This document shows, one piece after another, positions 1-10,240 of a DNA stretch of 64,000 bases. Position numbers and translations under genes: made by a program. The stretch's first letter is position 1. The number at the start of each line of letters is the position of its first letter. Under the pieces are notes generated by a model, which made no database searches, was not told where the DNA came from, and worked only from the letters and a program-made list of their open reading frames with translations. Source of the DNA: Tritrichomonas musculus (Eukaryota > Parabasalia > Tritrichomonadida > Tritrichomonadidae); contig JAPFFF010000008.1 of assembly GCA_039105265.1 (NCBI GenBank), forward strand, positions 3,472,001 through 3,536,000, read 5' to 3'.

Positions 1-246
1 ATATTTTTTGTAGTAGAGAAATATGAAAAGATCATTTAATTGATAAGAAAAGAAAATTAATATTTAAATAAACAATCTTGGAAATAAAAAAAAAAAAAAA
101 ATATTTTCAAATAAATCAAGCATGAAAGACGGAATCTAGTTTGAGTAATAGTTCCCAATCAAATATCCTACTAAGTAAGTACATGTATTGCATTTCACGG
201 CTTCTTCTCTAAAATTGTGCTGGGAACTCTTTTTGTGCATATAAAT
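1..246. other. AT-rich flank without a recognised gene
   Basis: Very AT-rich sequence with a run of A near 85-101. No open frame or RNA gene is supported. It is the 3' flank of the leftward gene that follows. Confidence 0.5.
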
Positions 247-2499
247 TTATGGAATATGAGAGTAATGATGAACCCGAAACACTCTTTGATTTCTAATTTT
301 AAAATAAGGAACAGTGAAGGTATTAATTAGTTTCTTTTCTTTTTGCTTCTTTCCTGATGGAGGCTTTGAATGCGTACTTGAAATTGCCTGAATATTTATT
401 CTATTTTTCCAGTATTTAAGATCATCAATATTGAAATCGGATGATTGTGAACCATATAAACCAAAAATCATCATCATCTCTTGAATTGTTTTTGAAAAAT
501 ATTTTTTGGAGTATTTTAGAATTATCTGACGTATTTCTATAATTTGAGGTAAATTCAAAAAAGAAAGCTCGCTATAAAGGCAAAAAGTAACCAAAAATTT
601 TCGAAATTTGAAGATACTTCCTTTTACTTGCCACATTAAAAAAGCTTCTTTCAGATTTATCATAAATGAATTTTGCCTTCTTATAACATCCATCGCTTCT
701 TTAAATGTTTCTGCAAATGATAGCAAAGATCGACTTTCAAATAACATTTTTGAAAACCTTGTGAAAACATCACACCTATTCATCAAACCTGTTGTTGGAA
801 AGAATTTATCCATTTGAATTAATTCTTTCTTTAGTTCTGGCGAAAGTCGAACAGGTAATATATATGGCCTCTTGTAAAATATGGAAAGAGCTGAAATTGG
901 ACGATCCGACGAACCGATTCCATTAAGTTTTATAAATTCTTTGATAAAAAGTGAAATTTGACGAGGAGATACCAAAAAATTGAAAATATTATATACAACA
1001 TTCTTTTCAATTATAATCTTACCATACATTATTTGATATTGGATTGATAAGTTTTCTAATAAAGGTAGTTTATCTTTATGCAGGTTTAAATCAAAAGAGA
1101 AAGATTTTTTAAAAGCGACATTTTTTTGAGAATCATCGTAATCCATCAAATTGCCACTTTTCTTTTGATTGATACTATCATCATCACTATCGTTATCATC
1201 AATATAATCGTTATCATTTACTTCACGAAAGAGGTTTTTAGCAGAACTAGTTTTTAATACATCTTCAGAGTCAGAATGCCTTTTCATTCCAGAAGAATCT
1301 TTTTTATTGCTCTCAAAATTTGTGGAACTTAAAAATTCATTAAATTCATTCATGTTTCCGCTTTTTTTATCTTTTTCATTAGTATTGCGATTTTTTGGAG
1401 ATTTAATAGATCTTTTATTATCAGAATTTAACTCCAAATTTTTTTCTTTGGGTGCAATATAAATATAATTAGAACATTTTATTCTTGCTCCAATAATAGC
1501 TATTGCTTTAATCTCATTATCATTACATAGGCATTTTAAAGAATTTAGATCAATTCTTACTGAATAAACAATCCCTTCTTTGTTATCACATAAAATTCCT
1601 TCATCATATGCAGTTATCATCTTAGAAACAGGCATTTTTGAGTAATAATTATCAAAAACAATATAATTCATACTTTTCATATCAACAATGCAAATATATA
1701 AATTTGGAACAAAGATAAAAACAACTGAATAATATTGAAAACAATTCATTATAATTTTTGTAGAAGCTTTTGGTACATTTATTGATAAATACTTATCTTG
1801 AGGAAAGAAATGAACTTGAATTTGGTCATGATCTGAATTTTCGAGAAAACATTGTTGAAATAAACAAAAAACTTCATGGTAATTAGCGGAGTAAAAATTG
1901 TTCCAATTTTGGTTATTTTCATCAATATATTTTACGTTATAAAATGTATCAGAATTAATTAAATTGTAACAGTAAGAGAATCTGTCACCCGATTTTGTTA
2001 GAACAGACAAAATATCTTTACTAAGTGAATATTGCGACCAAATAACATGTTTTATCTTAGAATTTATTACATCTTTTGACAGAATAATACTATCATCTTG
2101 AATTGTTAAAATATGTTGTGACATTTTCCCACGAATTAAATAAATTATATTATATTGATCAATGCTTTGGAAATCTCCTTTTATTATTTCTGAACTATGT
2201 ATTGGGTAGCTTTTAACGGCAGAGTTTTGAACATCATATATGACTGACGAATAATAGTAATTTCCATCTTCATAAACAAGTTCAGTTAAATGCAGAAGGC
2301 GAAAATCAAAAGATAAACTTGCGTTTACAAAATTTGCTTTGTAGTCAAAAGATTGTAAAATCATTGAAGTTCCATCTGCGGCAACATATCGAATAAATGT
2401 TTGATCTTCCATTGAAACAGCAAATATCATCTTATCTGAATTGGCATTTAAAGGCTTAACAGAAGAATTCGCTCTGAAAATTACATCAAAATAAAGCAT
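247..2499 (-). CDS. Unrecognised 750-residue protein, possible beta-propeller with helical C-terminus
   Basis: Long intact frame starting at an ATG. I do not recognise the family. The first ~350 residues are rich in short hydrophobic beta-like strands with aromatic residues, as in a WD-type propeller without clear WD signatures. Residues ~365-470 form a charged, Asn/Asp/Ser/Lys-rich linker that looks disordered. The last ~280 residues look helical and contain a conserved-looking LSPELKKEL segment, ending in a basic tail. A propeller followed by helices is common in trafficking and ciliary scaffold proteins, and the upstream neighbour on the same strand is BBS8, but that is only context. No signal peptide or membrane segment stands out. 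Confidence 0.6.
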   Translation of the reverse strand: MLYFDVIFRANSSVKPLNANSDKMIFAVSMEDQTFIRYVAADGTSMILQSFDYKANFVNASLSFDFRLLHLTELVYEDGNYYYSSVIYDVQNSAVKSYPIHSSEIIKGDFQSIDQYNIIYLIRGKMSQHILTIQDDSIILSKDVINSKIKHVIWSQYSLSKDILSVLTKSGDRFSYCYNLINSDTFYNVKYIDENNQNWNNFYSANYHEVFCLFQQCFLENSDHDQIQVHFFPQDKYLSINVPKASTKIIMNCFQYYSVVFIFVPNLYICIVDMKSMNYIVFDNYYSKMPVSKMITAYDEGILCDNKEGIVYSVRIDLNSLKCLCNDNEIKAIAIIGARIKCSNYIYIAPKEKNLELNSDNKRSIKSPKNRNTNEKDKKSGNMNEFNEFLSSTNFESNKKDSSGMKRHSDSEDVLKTSSAKNLFREVNDNDYIDDNDSDDDSINQKKSGNLMDYDDSQKNVAFKKSFSFDLNLHKDKLPLLENLSIQYQIMYGKIIIEKNVVYNIFNFLVSPRQISLFIKEFIKLNGIGSSDRPISALSIFYKRPYILPVRLSPELKKELIQMDKFFPTTGLMNRCDVFTRFSKMLFESRSLLSFAETFKEAMDVIRRQNSFMINLKEAFLMWQVKGSIFKFRKFLVTFCLYSELSFLNLPQIIEIRQIILKYSKKYFSKTIQEMMMIFGLYGSQSSDFNIDDLKYWKNRINIQAISSTHSKPPSGKKQKEKKLINTFTVPYFKIRNQRVFRVHHYSHIP

Positions 2500-2694
2500 T
2501 TCATTTTATTCGTCCAATTTTCAATTCAAAATTTCAAAGAAGATTTTGGAAAACTATGACGATACCTAAGAATGAACGAATCAGAAAACTACAGAGAGTG
2601 CATACTATTAAAATATAAAAATGCTGAAAATATTTATTCTTTATTTAAAAAAAACAAAAACAATTATTTCATATAAAAAACAACAACAAGAAAA

Positions 2695-4128
2695 TTATTT
2701 CATCTGCTGTTCAAGTGATTTAAGAAGTTCATTCGCTTCTATAAACATTGGATAGAGGCGAACAGCTTCAGCAGCTGCAAGATATGATTCTTGAAGCTGA
2801 CCAATTCTCTGATAAACAAGGGCCATATTAAACCAGGGCTCATGAATTTCTGGATTTGCTTCTGTAGCTGCCCTAAATGCTGCCAAACTTTTTTGTGTAT
2901 TTCTTCTTCTCAGTTCGAGTAAACCTAAGTTGTTAAATGCCTCTGCACATTTCTGACTTAGTGCAGTAGATATCAATAGTGCTTGATGAGCAAGACTTAA
3001 GTCACCAGCTGTAAGTGCAACATGTGAAACATTGAACCAAATTTCAGCCTTTTCTTCATTATCTGTGGAGAGAGATAAAGCTGCAACTATAGCTGGACCA
3101 ACATTTGCATAATCTCGCGAATTCAAAGAGGTTATTGCAAGATTATTCATTACTGCTGAATTAACAATGCCGAGCCGACGGAGATAAGCATAAAAAAGTG
3201 ATGCTGTTTCTGGTTGATCTTCATAAAATGTTACTGCGCCAAGAGATGCAATAGCTTCAACAGAAGCTTGATCTATTTTTAGTACATTGCGCCAAATTTC
3301 TCGTGCTTTGATAGAATTTCCCATTTGGTCAGATAATCTTGCTTGGCCAAGCATGAATCGATATTCACGCGGAAATTGCTCTAAACCAGAATCTAATTCA
3401 GACATTGCTTTAACTGGCTGATCAATTCTAACGTAAAGCTTCGAAAGTTCTAAACGTGATTCAATGTTTGGCGTTGTTGATATTGAAGATCGGAATTGTT
3501 GCTCACTTTCAGGGAAAAGGTTAAGTAAATAATATGATCGGCCAAGCCTGTTTTTCCACCACCAATCGTCAAATCCATGAAGTTTTGTGCATTCAGCAGC
3601 AAGAGTTACAGCACGTATCGGATCTCGCAATCGATGAATTAGATAGTCGATCAAAATTCGTGAAAGATAAGGGCTGCGTGCAAATTTGACAACATTAATT
3701 GATGTAATGTCTGGTTCATCACCACTAAAGGCAAGTGACGCTGTAGCCAATCTAGTGAAATGAGACGTTGAAGAAGTTGTGGGTGTTCCTTGACGAGATG
3801 GGCCGCATGATGAAGTAGGATGGGCATATCCAGATATAGGTCTGCCAGTTTTAGATATAGGGCGATTCCCTCGAGCTGTTTGGTTTCCTGTACGAAGTGA
3901 TGTGCCTGGGCGAGGCAATTCAGTCAAAATATTTTCGTCAAATACATAGTCAGCAGCAGTAAGATCATCTGGCTCAGTAAAATCTGTCCAACTTTCTTCA
4001 GTTCTCGATTTACAAATTATATACCATTTTTCCTTTTGCTGAGATTGACCGATTTCTTTGCATGCTTCAGCGCACTTTTGAAAATTTCTTAATCTAAGAT
4101 AATGCAATGATTTATAAAGAGGATCCAT
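2695..4128 (-). CDS. TTC8: TTC8/BBS8, TPR subunit of the BBSome
   Basis: 477 residues, close to the usual length of BBS8. The BBSome is an Arf-like GTPase-recruited coat that moves membrane cargo in and out of cilia and flagella. The N-terminus resembles animal BBS8: a short helical start (MDPLYKSLHYLRLRNF), then the family's RPGTS motif at residues 73-77 and a run of Arg-Pro-Ile repeats (RPIS) near 89-100. A WWWKNRLG segment follows, then tandem TPR units to the C-terminus (about residues 190-477), including DQPVKAMSELD and a DQPETASLFY stretch matching the family pattern. A TCATT initiator-like motif lies 18 bases upstream of the ATG. Its presence implies that this organism keeps at least part of a BBSome for its flagella. 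Confidence 0.9.
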   Translation of the reverse strand: MDPLYKSLHYLRLRNFQKCAEACKEIGQSQQKEKWYIICKSRTEESWTDFTEPDDLTAADYVFDENILTELPRPGTSLRTGNQTARGNRPISKTGRPISGYAHPTSSCGPSRQGTPTTSSTSHFTRLATASLAFSGDEPDITSINVVKFARSPYLSRILIDYLIHRLRDPIRAVTLAAECTKLHGFDDWWWKNRLGRSYYLLNLFPESEQQFRSSISTTPNIESRLELSKLYVRIDQPVKAMSELDSGLEQFPREYRFMLGQARLSDQMGNSIKAREIWRNVLKIDQASVEAIASLGAVTFYEDQPETASLFYAYLRRLGIVNSAVMNNLAITSLNSRDYANVGPAIVAALSLSTDNEEKAEIWFNVSHVALTAGDLSLAHQALLISTALSQKCAEAFNNLGLLELRRRNTQKSLAAFRAATEANPEIHEPWFNMALVYQRIGQLQESYLAAAEAVRLYPMFIEANELLKSLEQQMK

Positions 4129-4145
4129 TTCTCAAAATAAATTTG

Positions 4146-4150
4146 AATGA
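4146..4150 (-). promoter_or_regulatory. Initiator-like TCATT of the BBS8 gene
   Basis: Read on the minus strand this is TCATT, matching the trichomonad initiator consensus TCAYW, 17-22 bases before the BBS8 start codon. In trichomonads the initiator sits at the transcription start, and 5' leaders are very short. The motif is short, so chance occurrence is possible. Confidence 0.45.
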
Positions 4151-4490
4151 TTCTTCTCAATTATTTTTTTAAACGTGTTTCTGAAAGAAGCACTCGTGGC
4201 AATTTCAAAGATTCATTTTGACTAAATTACCAGCCTCAAACAATATTAGTTTACAGAGAAAAAATATAATTCTATATTTTTAGAGCAACGATTTCAAGAC
4301 AAGATAATTTTTTTTTGAAACATTTCTCCATCAAATAATAATTAAAATCAAATATATATAAAAATAAAAATCCATTTATTTATTTAAAAATATTTTATTG
4401 TTCAAAGATACTTAATAAATGAAAATGCTATTTTTCCCTCTCAATTTATGAGAGGATAAATGATCATATTGTTTTTGTTATAAAAAGCAA

Positions 4491-5273
4491 ATGTTTTTAT
4501 TCCTCAGCTCATTCCCTGAACTCGATAAATGTACAAGCAGTGCTAAACAAATTATTTCTGCTGAAGAATCTGTTATCAAAGCAATGGAATCATCTGCAAC
4601 TCCAGCATTTGAGATATATGGTAAAAATCAGCCTGAAGAAATGTGCAATGGCCTAATATCTATCAAAGAAGCATATAAATCGCAATATGAATGCGCCACT
4701 CCCGTTTTTGAAGAAATTAAAACACTTCCCATTGAATTTGAACAGCTTAGAGTTATTCATAATGATTTTATGCCCCAAAGAAAAGAAAAAGGGCTAAACT
4801 ACGAAAGGCATGAAATCGCAAAATTCAACCTAACAGCAGCTCAAAATGAACTCAATCATCTAAAACAAGGTAATTATAAAGACCAGCAAATTAAAGAAGC
4901 TGAATTGAAATTGAAAAAGGCTGAAGATGAAGATAAAAACTATAGTAACTATGATACCGACTATGAGAAAAAATTTTTACAATATGAAACTAACTTCATG
5001 AAAAGAATAAGCCAACCTCTAGAAAGAATTTCTAAAAAATGGGCTGAAAGCTCTCGTTCTATTTCTGAATTGGCTGATAAATTTGAAGAGCCTACTCATA
5101 CTTTCCAACTTGATAAAACAGATCAAACTCTTGATAAGCTTGAATCAATTCTTTTAAAAATAGATGAACAGCTACAGAATAATAGTCAGCCATTAGTTGA
5201 TCCAAATACGTTACAAGTTTCTTCGAAAATTCAATATCTTGTTTCAGAAAATGATAGTTATTTAGCAGCATAG
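4491..5273 (+). CDS. Coiled-coil, BAR-domain-like protein
   Basis: 260 residues, almost entirely helical, with long amphipathic segments and charged coiled-coil stretches (residues ~100-160 rich in Lys/Glu). The layout resembles BAR domains: a helix of ~60 residues, a long middle helix with a Lys/Glu-rich kink, then a third helix around KRISQPLERISKKWAESSRS. BAR proteins sense or bend membranes as dimers. There is no SH3, PH or other partner domain. The start is the first ATG in the frame; the hydrophobic MFLFLSSF beginning suggests the true start could be elsewhere or that the N-terminus is atypical. The fold assignment is inference, not motif-based. Confidence 0.5.
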   Translation: MFLFLSSFPELDKCTSSAKQIISAEESVIKAMESSATPAFEIYGKNQPEEMCNGLISIKEAYKSQYECATPVFEEIKTLPIEFEQLRVIHNDFMPQRKEKGLNYERHEIAKFNLTAAQNELNHLKQGNYKDQQIKEAELKLKKAEDEDKNYSNYDTDYEKKFLQYETNFMKRISQPLERISKKWAESSRSISELADKFEEPTHTFQLDKTDQTLDKLESILLKIDEQLQNNSQPLVDPNTLQVSSKIQYLVSENDSYLAA

Positions 5274-5635
5274 CTTAATTTTTTTTGTATATCAATGAAA
5301 TATAGAGTTAATGTATTTTTATTTTTAGTAAATATATAATTAGTATTTTCCAAAATACCGCATTTGTTTTTTTATAGGAAAATAAGCAGTGATGCCAAAA
5401 GTTGCTGCGATTTTTTATTGTTTCTTTTTCGGTTTGATTTGAAATACTTGTATAGGTGAAAACGTAGGTTTGTATACTATAAACAGCTTTTTCGGTTTTA
5501 TACAGCTTTAAAAATTAATGTTTAAATATAGTAATTAAGATCCAATGTTATCAAGGAAATGATAATCTGTGTAGGTCAATAATATATTATCAATTTAAAA
5601 AAGTGACTTTTCTATTTAATCCTTGATTTTTAGAA
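5274..5635. other. Spacer without a gene
   Basis: 362 AT-rich bases between two rightward genes. I see no open frame, RNA gene or inverted repeat. No TCAYW motif lies close to the downstream start; the bases just before that ATG read TTTTTAGAA. Confidence 0.5.
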
Positions 5636-8600
5636 ATGTCAAGTTTAAGCGCTTCATTCGCAGATCGAGTTCAAGAAATCAAGGTTGAAATATACCAGGT
5701 GCTTGTTAGCTACAAAATTGTCTTTATTCATCGAGCAAAAACAGCTTGCATTTGTGGGGAACTTCACTCTGTCCAAAAAGGGCATTCGCTAATCATTTCC
5801 CCAAGTCCTGTTACTCCAACGCAAGATGAAGGATTTCGTCATATCTTACAGCAAGTTTCTCGTCTTAAATCTCTTTTCCAAGATTTATCTGAACAAAACT
5901 ATATTCAAACCATAATTGAAAAACCAATTAACTATGTCAAAAATGAGTTAAATTCTTTCAGAGAAGCATTTAATGAGCAAATTTTATCCAACAATCTAAT
6001 GAAAGCAGAACCATGCCCTCTTAATGAGAACCAACTCAAAATCGATGATTATTCAGATATTCAAGAACTTGTTGCTAAGATACACCATCTTATTGAATCA
6101 GATGAAGTTTCAGACGAACAAAGAACCGCATTAACAGATCGACTTCATGAATATGATGCAGTGCTAAAAGAAATGCAACTTGAAGAAGAGAAAAATATGA
6201 AAAAAATAAATGAAATGAGGCGTATTCTCACCCCTCAAGAAATTGCTGACAAGCTTAAAGATTATCAAAAATATGTAATCAACATTGATGATTATGAAAT
6301 GATGAAAAGAATAGGATCAGGTGGTTTTGCAGAAGTTTATTTAGGTTACCATCGAGCTACAGAGAAATATGTTGCAATTAAAAAGCTTCATGCCCAAACC
6401 TTTAATGTCAAAGATTTTGAAATGTTTAGGCGAGAAGTTGCGATTGCTTCATCAATGAATCACTTTGCTATTCTATCATTTGCTGGATTTAGTATTACTC
6501 CACCATTTTGCATTTTAACGGATTTTATGAGCGGTGGATGTCTTTTTACACGTTTACATAAAGGACCAATGCTTGATCCAACACAACTTACAATTACAGC
6601 CCTCGGTGTTGCTTGTGGTATGCAATACATACATGAAAAAAATATGCTTCACCGTGATTTAAAGTCATTAAACGTTCTTCTTGATGCAGATGACTATCCA
6701 AAAATTTGCGATTTTGGTATCAGCAGAACGATGCCAGATGATCCCAAGTTATTAACTGGAGGTGCAGGTACTTCACAATGGATGGCTCCAGAAGTCATTG
6801 CATCAAAACCTTATTCGCAAAAGGCCGATGTTTATTCATATGGAATCCTTCTATGGGAGCTTTTAACTAAAGATGTTCCTTTCCATGGCCTCAAAGAAGT
6901 TCAAGTTGCAATGGCTGTTCTTAATCAAGATAGACGTCCTTTAATTCCACAAAGTTGCCCTCCAGCTTTAGGCCAGCTCATCCGTGTTTGCTGGGATAGA
7001 GATCCAAATAAACGTCCTGAATTTAAAACAATTGCCAAAGCATTCCAAAGTGGAAAAATATACTTCCCAGGTACAAAGAAAGATCGTGTCAAAGCTTATA
7101 TCGATCAATTTATGGAACATTCAGCCGAAGAAACAGTCTTTGATCCAAATGATGCATGCATTGAATGTGCCAAATCAATTAAAGCAGAACTTAAAGATCC
7201 ATCCAAATCAGATAAAGGATTATCCAAACTAAAGAGAATCACAGATATTGATAAATGGGCTGATTTAATTCTTTCTTCACATATAATTAAAGCTATTTGC
7301 AATATAATGAAAACTTGTGATGATATTCAGTTAGCTTTCAATATTATTTTAGTTCTTGATATGATGTTGAAAAATGACAAACTTTTGAAACATTTCTTGG
7401 AAAACAAAGGTTCTTCTTATGTGCTTGATTTGTTCATCAAATTTGGAACAACTTCAATGGGAAAAATCATCGATGTATTAAGTATTATAATTCACAATGA
7501 ACCAGTAAAGCTTTCTTCTGAGCATCTTATAAAACTCGCACCATTCTTAGTTTCAGGAAAAATTGGAGTTCGAAAACTCACAATTGATTTAATTAAAATG
7601 ATTATTGATAAAGAGCTTTACGATGATGACTCAAGCTTGAATGTTATCGCAAATAGAGCCCTTGAAAACTCAATACCAGAAGCAGAAACATCTTTACTTG
7701 AGAAAACTCTTGCACTACTGGACAAGCTCCTTCAGTTGCAGCAGCCTTTTGACGTTATCATTCGTCATGATGGACCATGTAGTGTCTTTTCACTCGCTAG
7801 GCATAAAAACGCTGATATTAGATTACGATCTTTGCAAATTATGAATAAAATGCTTTCAGGCTCCATCCCACGTCCAAAGATAATATCGACATTCTTTGGT
7901 GGAAAGAATTATTACAGTGATAAAGAAAGAAGGGCCCGCAAAAATGATACCGAAGACATTAACTTTAGTAAATTAGTTTCTGAAAACATCAAAGATAAAC
8001 CAGATATTATCTTAGAAACTCTTATTGCTATAGGAACCTTTTTGAAAACTCCAACTGTATTTAAAGAGCTTTCGGAGCAGACAAAAGATCAAAAGGACTC
8101 AATTTTAGACGCCTTTCGCCTTTGCTTTACATCTGACTCTGTTGCAATTTCACTATATTCAATGAAATTATGTTTTGCATTCCTCAGCAATCAACTTAGT
8201 TATGAAATGTTTTCGGCATTAATGCCTGATTTTATTATGGCTCTTAATTATAAGTCGCAAGGTGTCAATGAAATTGCTGGATACTGCATAATTATGATTA
8301 TCCAAAAGACAGGAAAATTCAAATTATCTTTTAATGATGAGGAAGAAGAAGACGATAACGAAAACGATAATGAAGGAAAAGAAAATAATGATAATGAAGA
8401 AACGAATAAGAAAAGTAAAAAGAAGCAGCATCATAAAGAAAAAAGAGAATCTGATAGTAATAATGATGAAAATGATGATAATCCTTACTACAATATAATT
8501 AAAAACTTCTTATATTTAAGTCTCCAAGACAGCACATCACTTAAAACTGTTGCTTTGAGACTTTCTGGAGTTCTCTCGGCTTCACCAGAAGGAATACAGA

Positions 8601-9208
8601 TGCTGAAAAATGCACATGCAACAAAGAGAATTGCGATCATTGCAACATCAGATGATGGTGAAAATACAAAACTTGCATTAATGATCATTGCTTCTCATTC
8701 TGCCCTTCAACCAACTTCGAAAGCTGCGATTTCAATTATTCCATATTTATTCAAAATGCTTGATAAAGAAGAATTGGCACCATATCCACTTATTTCAATT
8801 GCAAATTTGTGTGTTAATCCAATAGCTGCTAAAGATTGTGTTCCACATTTATCAAAACTAGTTGATCTTCTCGACTCAGATGATATTCCAACGTTAAATA
8901 GAACATTTACTGCTCTTTACAGAATTCTTAAATCACCAGAAGCATGCGGAATAATAACTGAAGATAATGTTGATGTTCTTAGTGAAATTGCCAAAAAGAC
9001 AGAAAAATTCTGGAATAATGAATTTGCACCTATTTCATTTGATATTATTGAAATGGTATCTGGAATACCAAATGAGGTTGGAAAGAAAGTAATCTTGAAT
9101 TCTAAATTTAAAGATTATTTGAAGAATCGATTAGAATCTGTTTCAATTACAGACATGTTGAGGCCAATATTAAATAGAATTGGTACAAGAATTGGAGTCA
9201 CTGACTGA
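5636..9208 (+). CDS. TKL-family protein kinase fused to C-terminal helical (ARM/HEAT-like) repeats
   Basis: 1190 residues. An N-terminal helical region (~1-215) precedes a full protein kinase domain (~216-470): glycine loop GSGGFAEVY, VAIKK with the catalytic lysine at 249, HRDLKSLN with the catalytic aspartate at 341, DFG at 359, then GTSQWMAPEV and an ADVYSYGILLWEL segment. All catalytic elements are present. The GTSQWMAPE and DVYSYGILLWE signatures are typical of tyrosine-kinase-like (TKL) serine/threonine kinases, a class greatly expanded in trichomonads. After the kinase, ~700 residues are helical and repetitive, as in ARM/HEAT proteins, interrupted by an acidic low-complexity stretch near residues 900-948 (Asp/Glu/Asn/Lys). 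Substrates are unknown. It is probably one of many paralogues. Confidence 0.88.
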   Translation: MSSLSASFADRVQEIKVEIYQVLVSYKIVFIHRAKTACICGELHSVQKGHSLIISPSPVTPTQDEGFRHILQQVSRLKSLFQDLSEQNYIQTIIEKPINYVKNELNSFREAFNEQILSNNLMKAEPCPLNENQLKIDDYSDIQELVAKIHHLIESDEVSDEQRTALTDRLHEYDAVLKEMQLEEEKNMKKINEMRRILTPQEIADKLKDYQKYVINIDDYEMMKRIGSGGFAEVYLGYHRATEKYVAIKKLHAQTFNVKDFEMFRREVAIASSMNHFAILSFAGFSITPPFCILTDFMSGGCLFTRLHKGPMLDPTQLTITALGVACGMQYIHEKNMLHRDLKSLNVLLDADDYPKICDFGISRTMPDDPKLLTGGAGTSQWMAPEVIASKPYSQKADVYSYGILLWELLTKDVPFHGLKEVQVAMAVLNQDRRPLIPQSCPPALGQLIRVCWDRDPNKRPEFKTIAKAFQSGKIYFPGTKKDRVKAYIDQFMEHSAEETVFDPNDACIECAKSIKAELKDPSKSDKGLSKLKRITDIDKWADLILSSHIIKAICNIMKTCDDIQLAFNIILVLDMMLKNDKLLKHFLENKGSSYVLDLFIKFGTTSMGKIIDVLSIIIHNEPVKLSSEHLIKLAPFLVSGKIGVRKLTIDLIKMIIDKELYDDDSSLNVIANRALENSIPEAETSLLEKTLALLDKLLQLQQPFDVIIRHDGPCSVFSLARHKNADIRLRSLQIMNKMLSGSIPRPKIISTFFGGKNYYSDKERRARKNDTEDINFSKLVSENIKDKPDIILETLIAIGTFLKTPTVFKELSEQTKDQKDSILDAFRLCFTSDSVAISLYSMKLCFAFLSNQLSYEMFSALMPDFIMALNYKSQGVNEIAGYCIIMIIQKTGKFKLSFNDEEEEDDNENDNEGKENNDNEETNKKSKKKQHHKEKRESDSNNDENDDNPYYNIIKNFLYLSLQDSTSLKTVALRLSGVLSASPEGIQMLKNAHATKRIAIIATSDDGENTKLALMIIASHSALQPTSKAAISIIPYLFKMLDKEELAPYPLISIANLCVNPIAAKDCVPHLSKLVDLLDSDDIPTLNRTFTALYRILKSPEACGIITEDNVDVLSEIAKKTEKFWNNEFAPISFDIIEMVSGIPNEVGKKVILNSKFKDYLKNRLESVSITDMLRPILNRIGTRIGVTD

Positions 9209-9352
9209 TATTTATTTAAGTTTTGTTTATTAAATCATGGTTTTTTTTAATTATTATATTATTATTCTAAATAAATAATGTAATATTGCGATTTTATAGA
9301 TATTTTAAATTCAATAAAAAATTGAAAGTGATTTTTTTTTTTTTTTGTACAA

Positions 9353-10240
9353 ATGACTGATGAAGATGTTTATCTCGATCCAAAATTCTTAAGAGATGAA
9401 TATCAGAACTCAAAATCTGAAAGAAGGCATAAACATAAAAGGAGGCATCATCGAAAAGATGAAGAATCAGTGTGGGATGTATGGACAATTGTTCCTTTAA
9501 GTTTGGCATTTAGTTTGATAGTACTTTGTGGTATCCTTATTGCTCGGAAAAGTTTTTCACTTCCTTTCTGCAGCGCAGATAAAGATTTTCGTGAATGTAT
9601 TCCATGCCCTTATAACGCAGTATGTAGCAAAGGTACTGCGAAATGTAAAAATGGATTTTTACTTTCAGGAAAAGTTTGTGTCGCAGATACAGAAGCTGAA
9701 TTGAAAGCTGATCGACTTGCAAATAAAATTGGAAATTATATAGCTTCCCAACCCAATCAATTTTGCAATGAATCCATTGGTATTAAATATGAACAAATCC
9801 TTAGCAATTTTCGAAATGAGCAGTTTTTCAATGAAGCTATGGAAAGATTAGAAAATACAAAATATGATGTTCACGTTGTTAATAATTTGTATGTTTCGTA
9901 TAATCCAATTTTAGATACAAAATGTAAAGCTTATAGATTTGCAATTCAAAATAAAGAATATCTGATTTTAATTGCAATATCACTAATATTAATTATGGTT
10001 TTATTAATTTTAATTAAGCAAAAACTTCGTACAAGGAGACTTATCAAAGAAAGTGCTGAAGAAATTATTGAAAAATTAAAGGAAGCAAAAGGAAAGAAGA
10101 AATTTGCAAGTGATTTCGAACCACTAGAAAATGAAAAAATGTACAAGCATTGGGAAGAAATTATGGATGAAGTCGAAGACTATGAAGCAATAGAAATTTT
10201 TGATACAGATAAAGGGAAAGCCTGGAGATACAGTCCTTAA
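9353..10240 (+). CDS. Inner nuclear membrane protein of the Src1/Heh/Man1 family (MSC domain)
   Basis: 295 residues with two membrane segments (~44-64 and ~203-221). The N-terminal side has a very basic run (RRHKHKRRHHRK, residues 24-35) that could act as a nuclear localisation signal. The lumenal region starts with a cysteine pattern C82-I-P-C85, C91, C98, C109 (ECIPCPYNAVC), the hallmark of the Man1/Src1 C-terminal domain, with further cysteines C138 and C191. After the second membrane segment comes a ~70-residue domain ending in a conserved-type W267 and a terminal W291, like the winged helix of this family. There is no recognisable LEM/HEH domain before the first membrane segment. Family members tether chromatin and help nuclear-envelope and pore quality control. 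Confidence 0.78.
   Translation: MTDEDVYLDPKFLRDEYQNSKSERRHKHKRRHHRKDEESVWDVWTIVPLSLAFSLIVLCGILIARKSFSLPFCSADKDFRECIPCPYNAVCSKGTAKCKNGFLLSGKVCVADTEAELKADRLANKIGNYIASQPNQFCNESIGIKYEQILSNFRNEQFFNEAMERLENTKYDVHVVNNLYVSYNPILDTKCKAYRFAIQNKEYLILIAISLILIMVLLILIKQKLRTRRLIKESAEEIIEKLKEAKGKKKFASDFEPLENEKMYKHWEEIMDEVEDYEAIEIFDTDKGKAWRYSP

Noticed and set aside
247-2499. Assignment as RMC1/Mic1 or a WD-repeat trafficking factor
   Set aside because: Only the general propeller-plus-helices look supports it; no diagnostic motif was seen.
5600-5636. Possible 3' splice site (TTTTTAG) just before the kinase ATG
   Set aside because: Trichomonad introns end in a long conserved branch/3' motif (ACTAACACACAG type), which is absent here.
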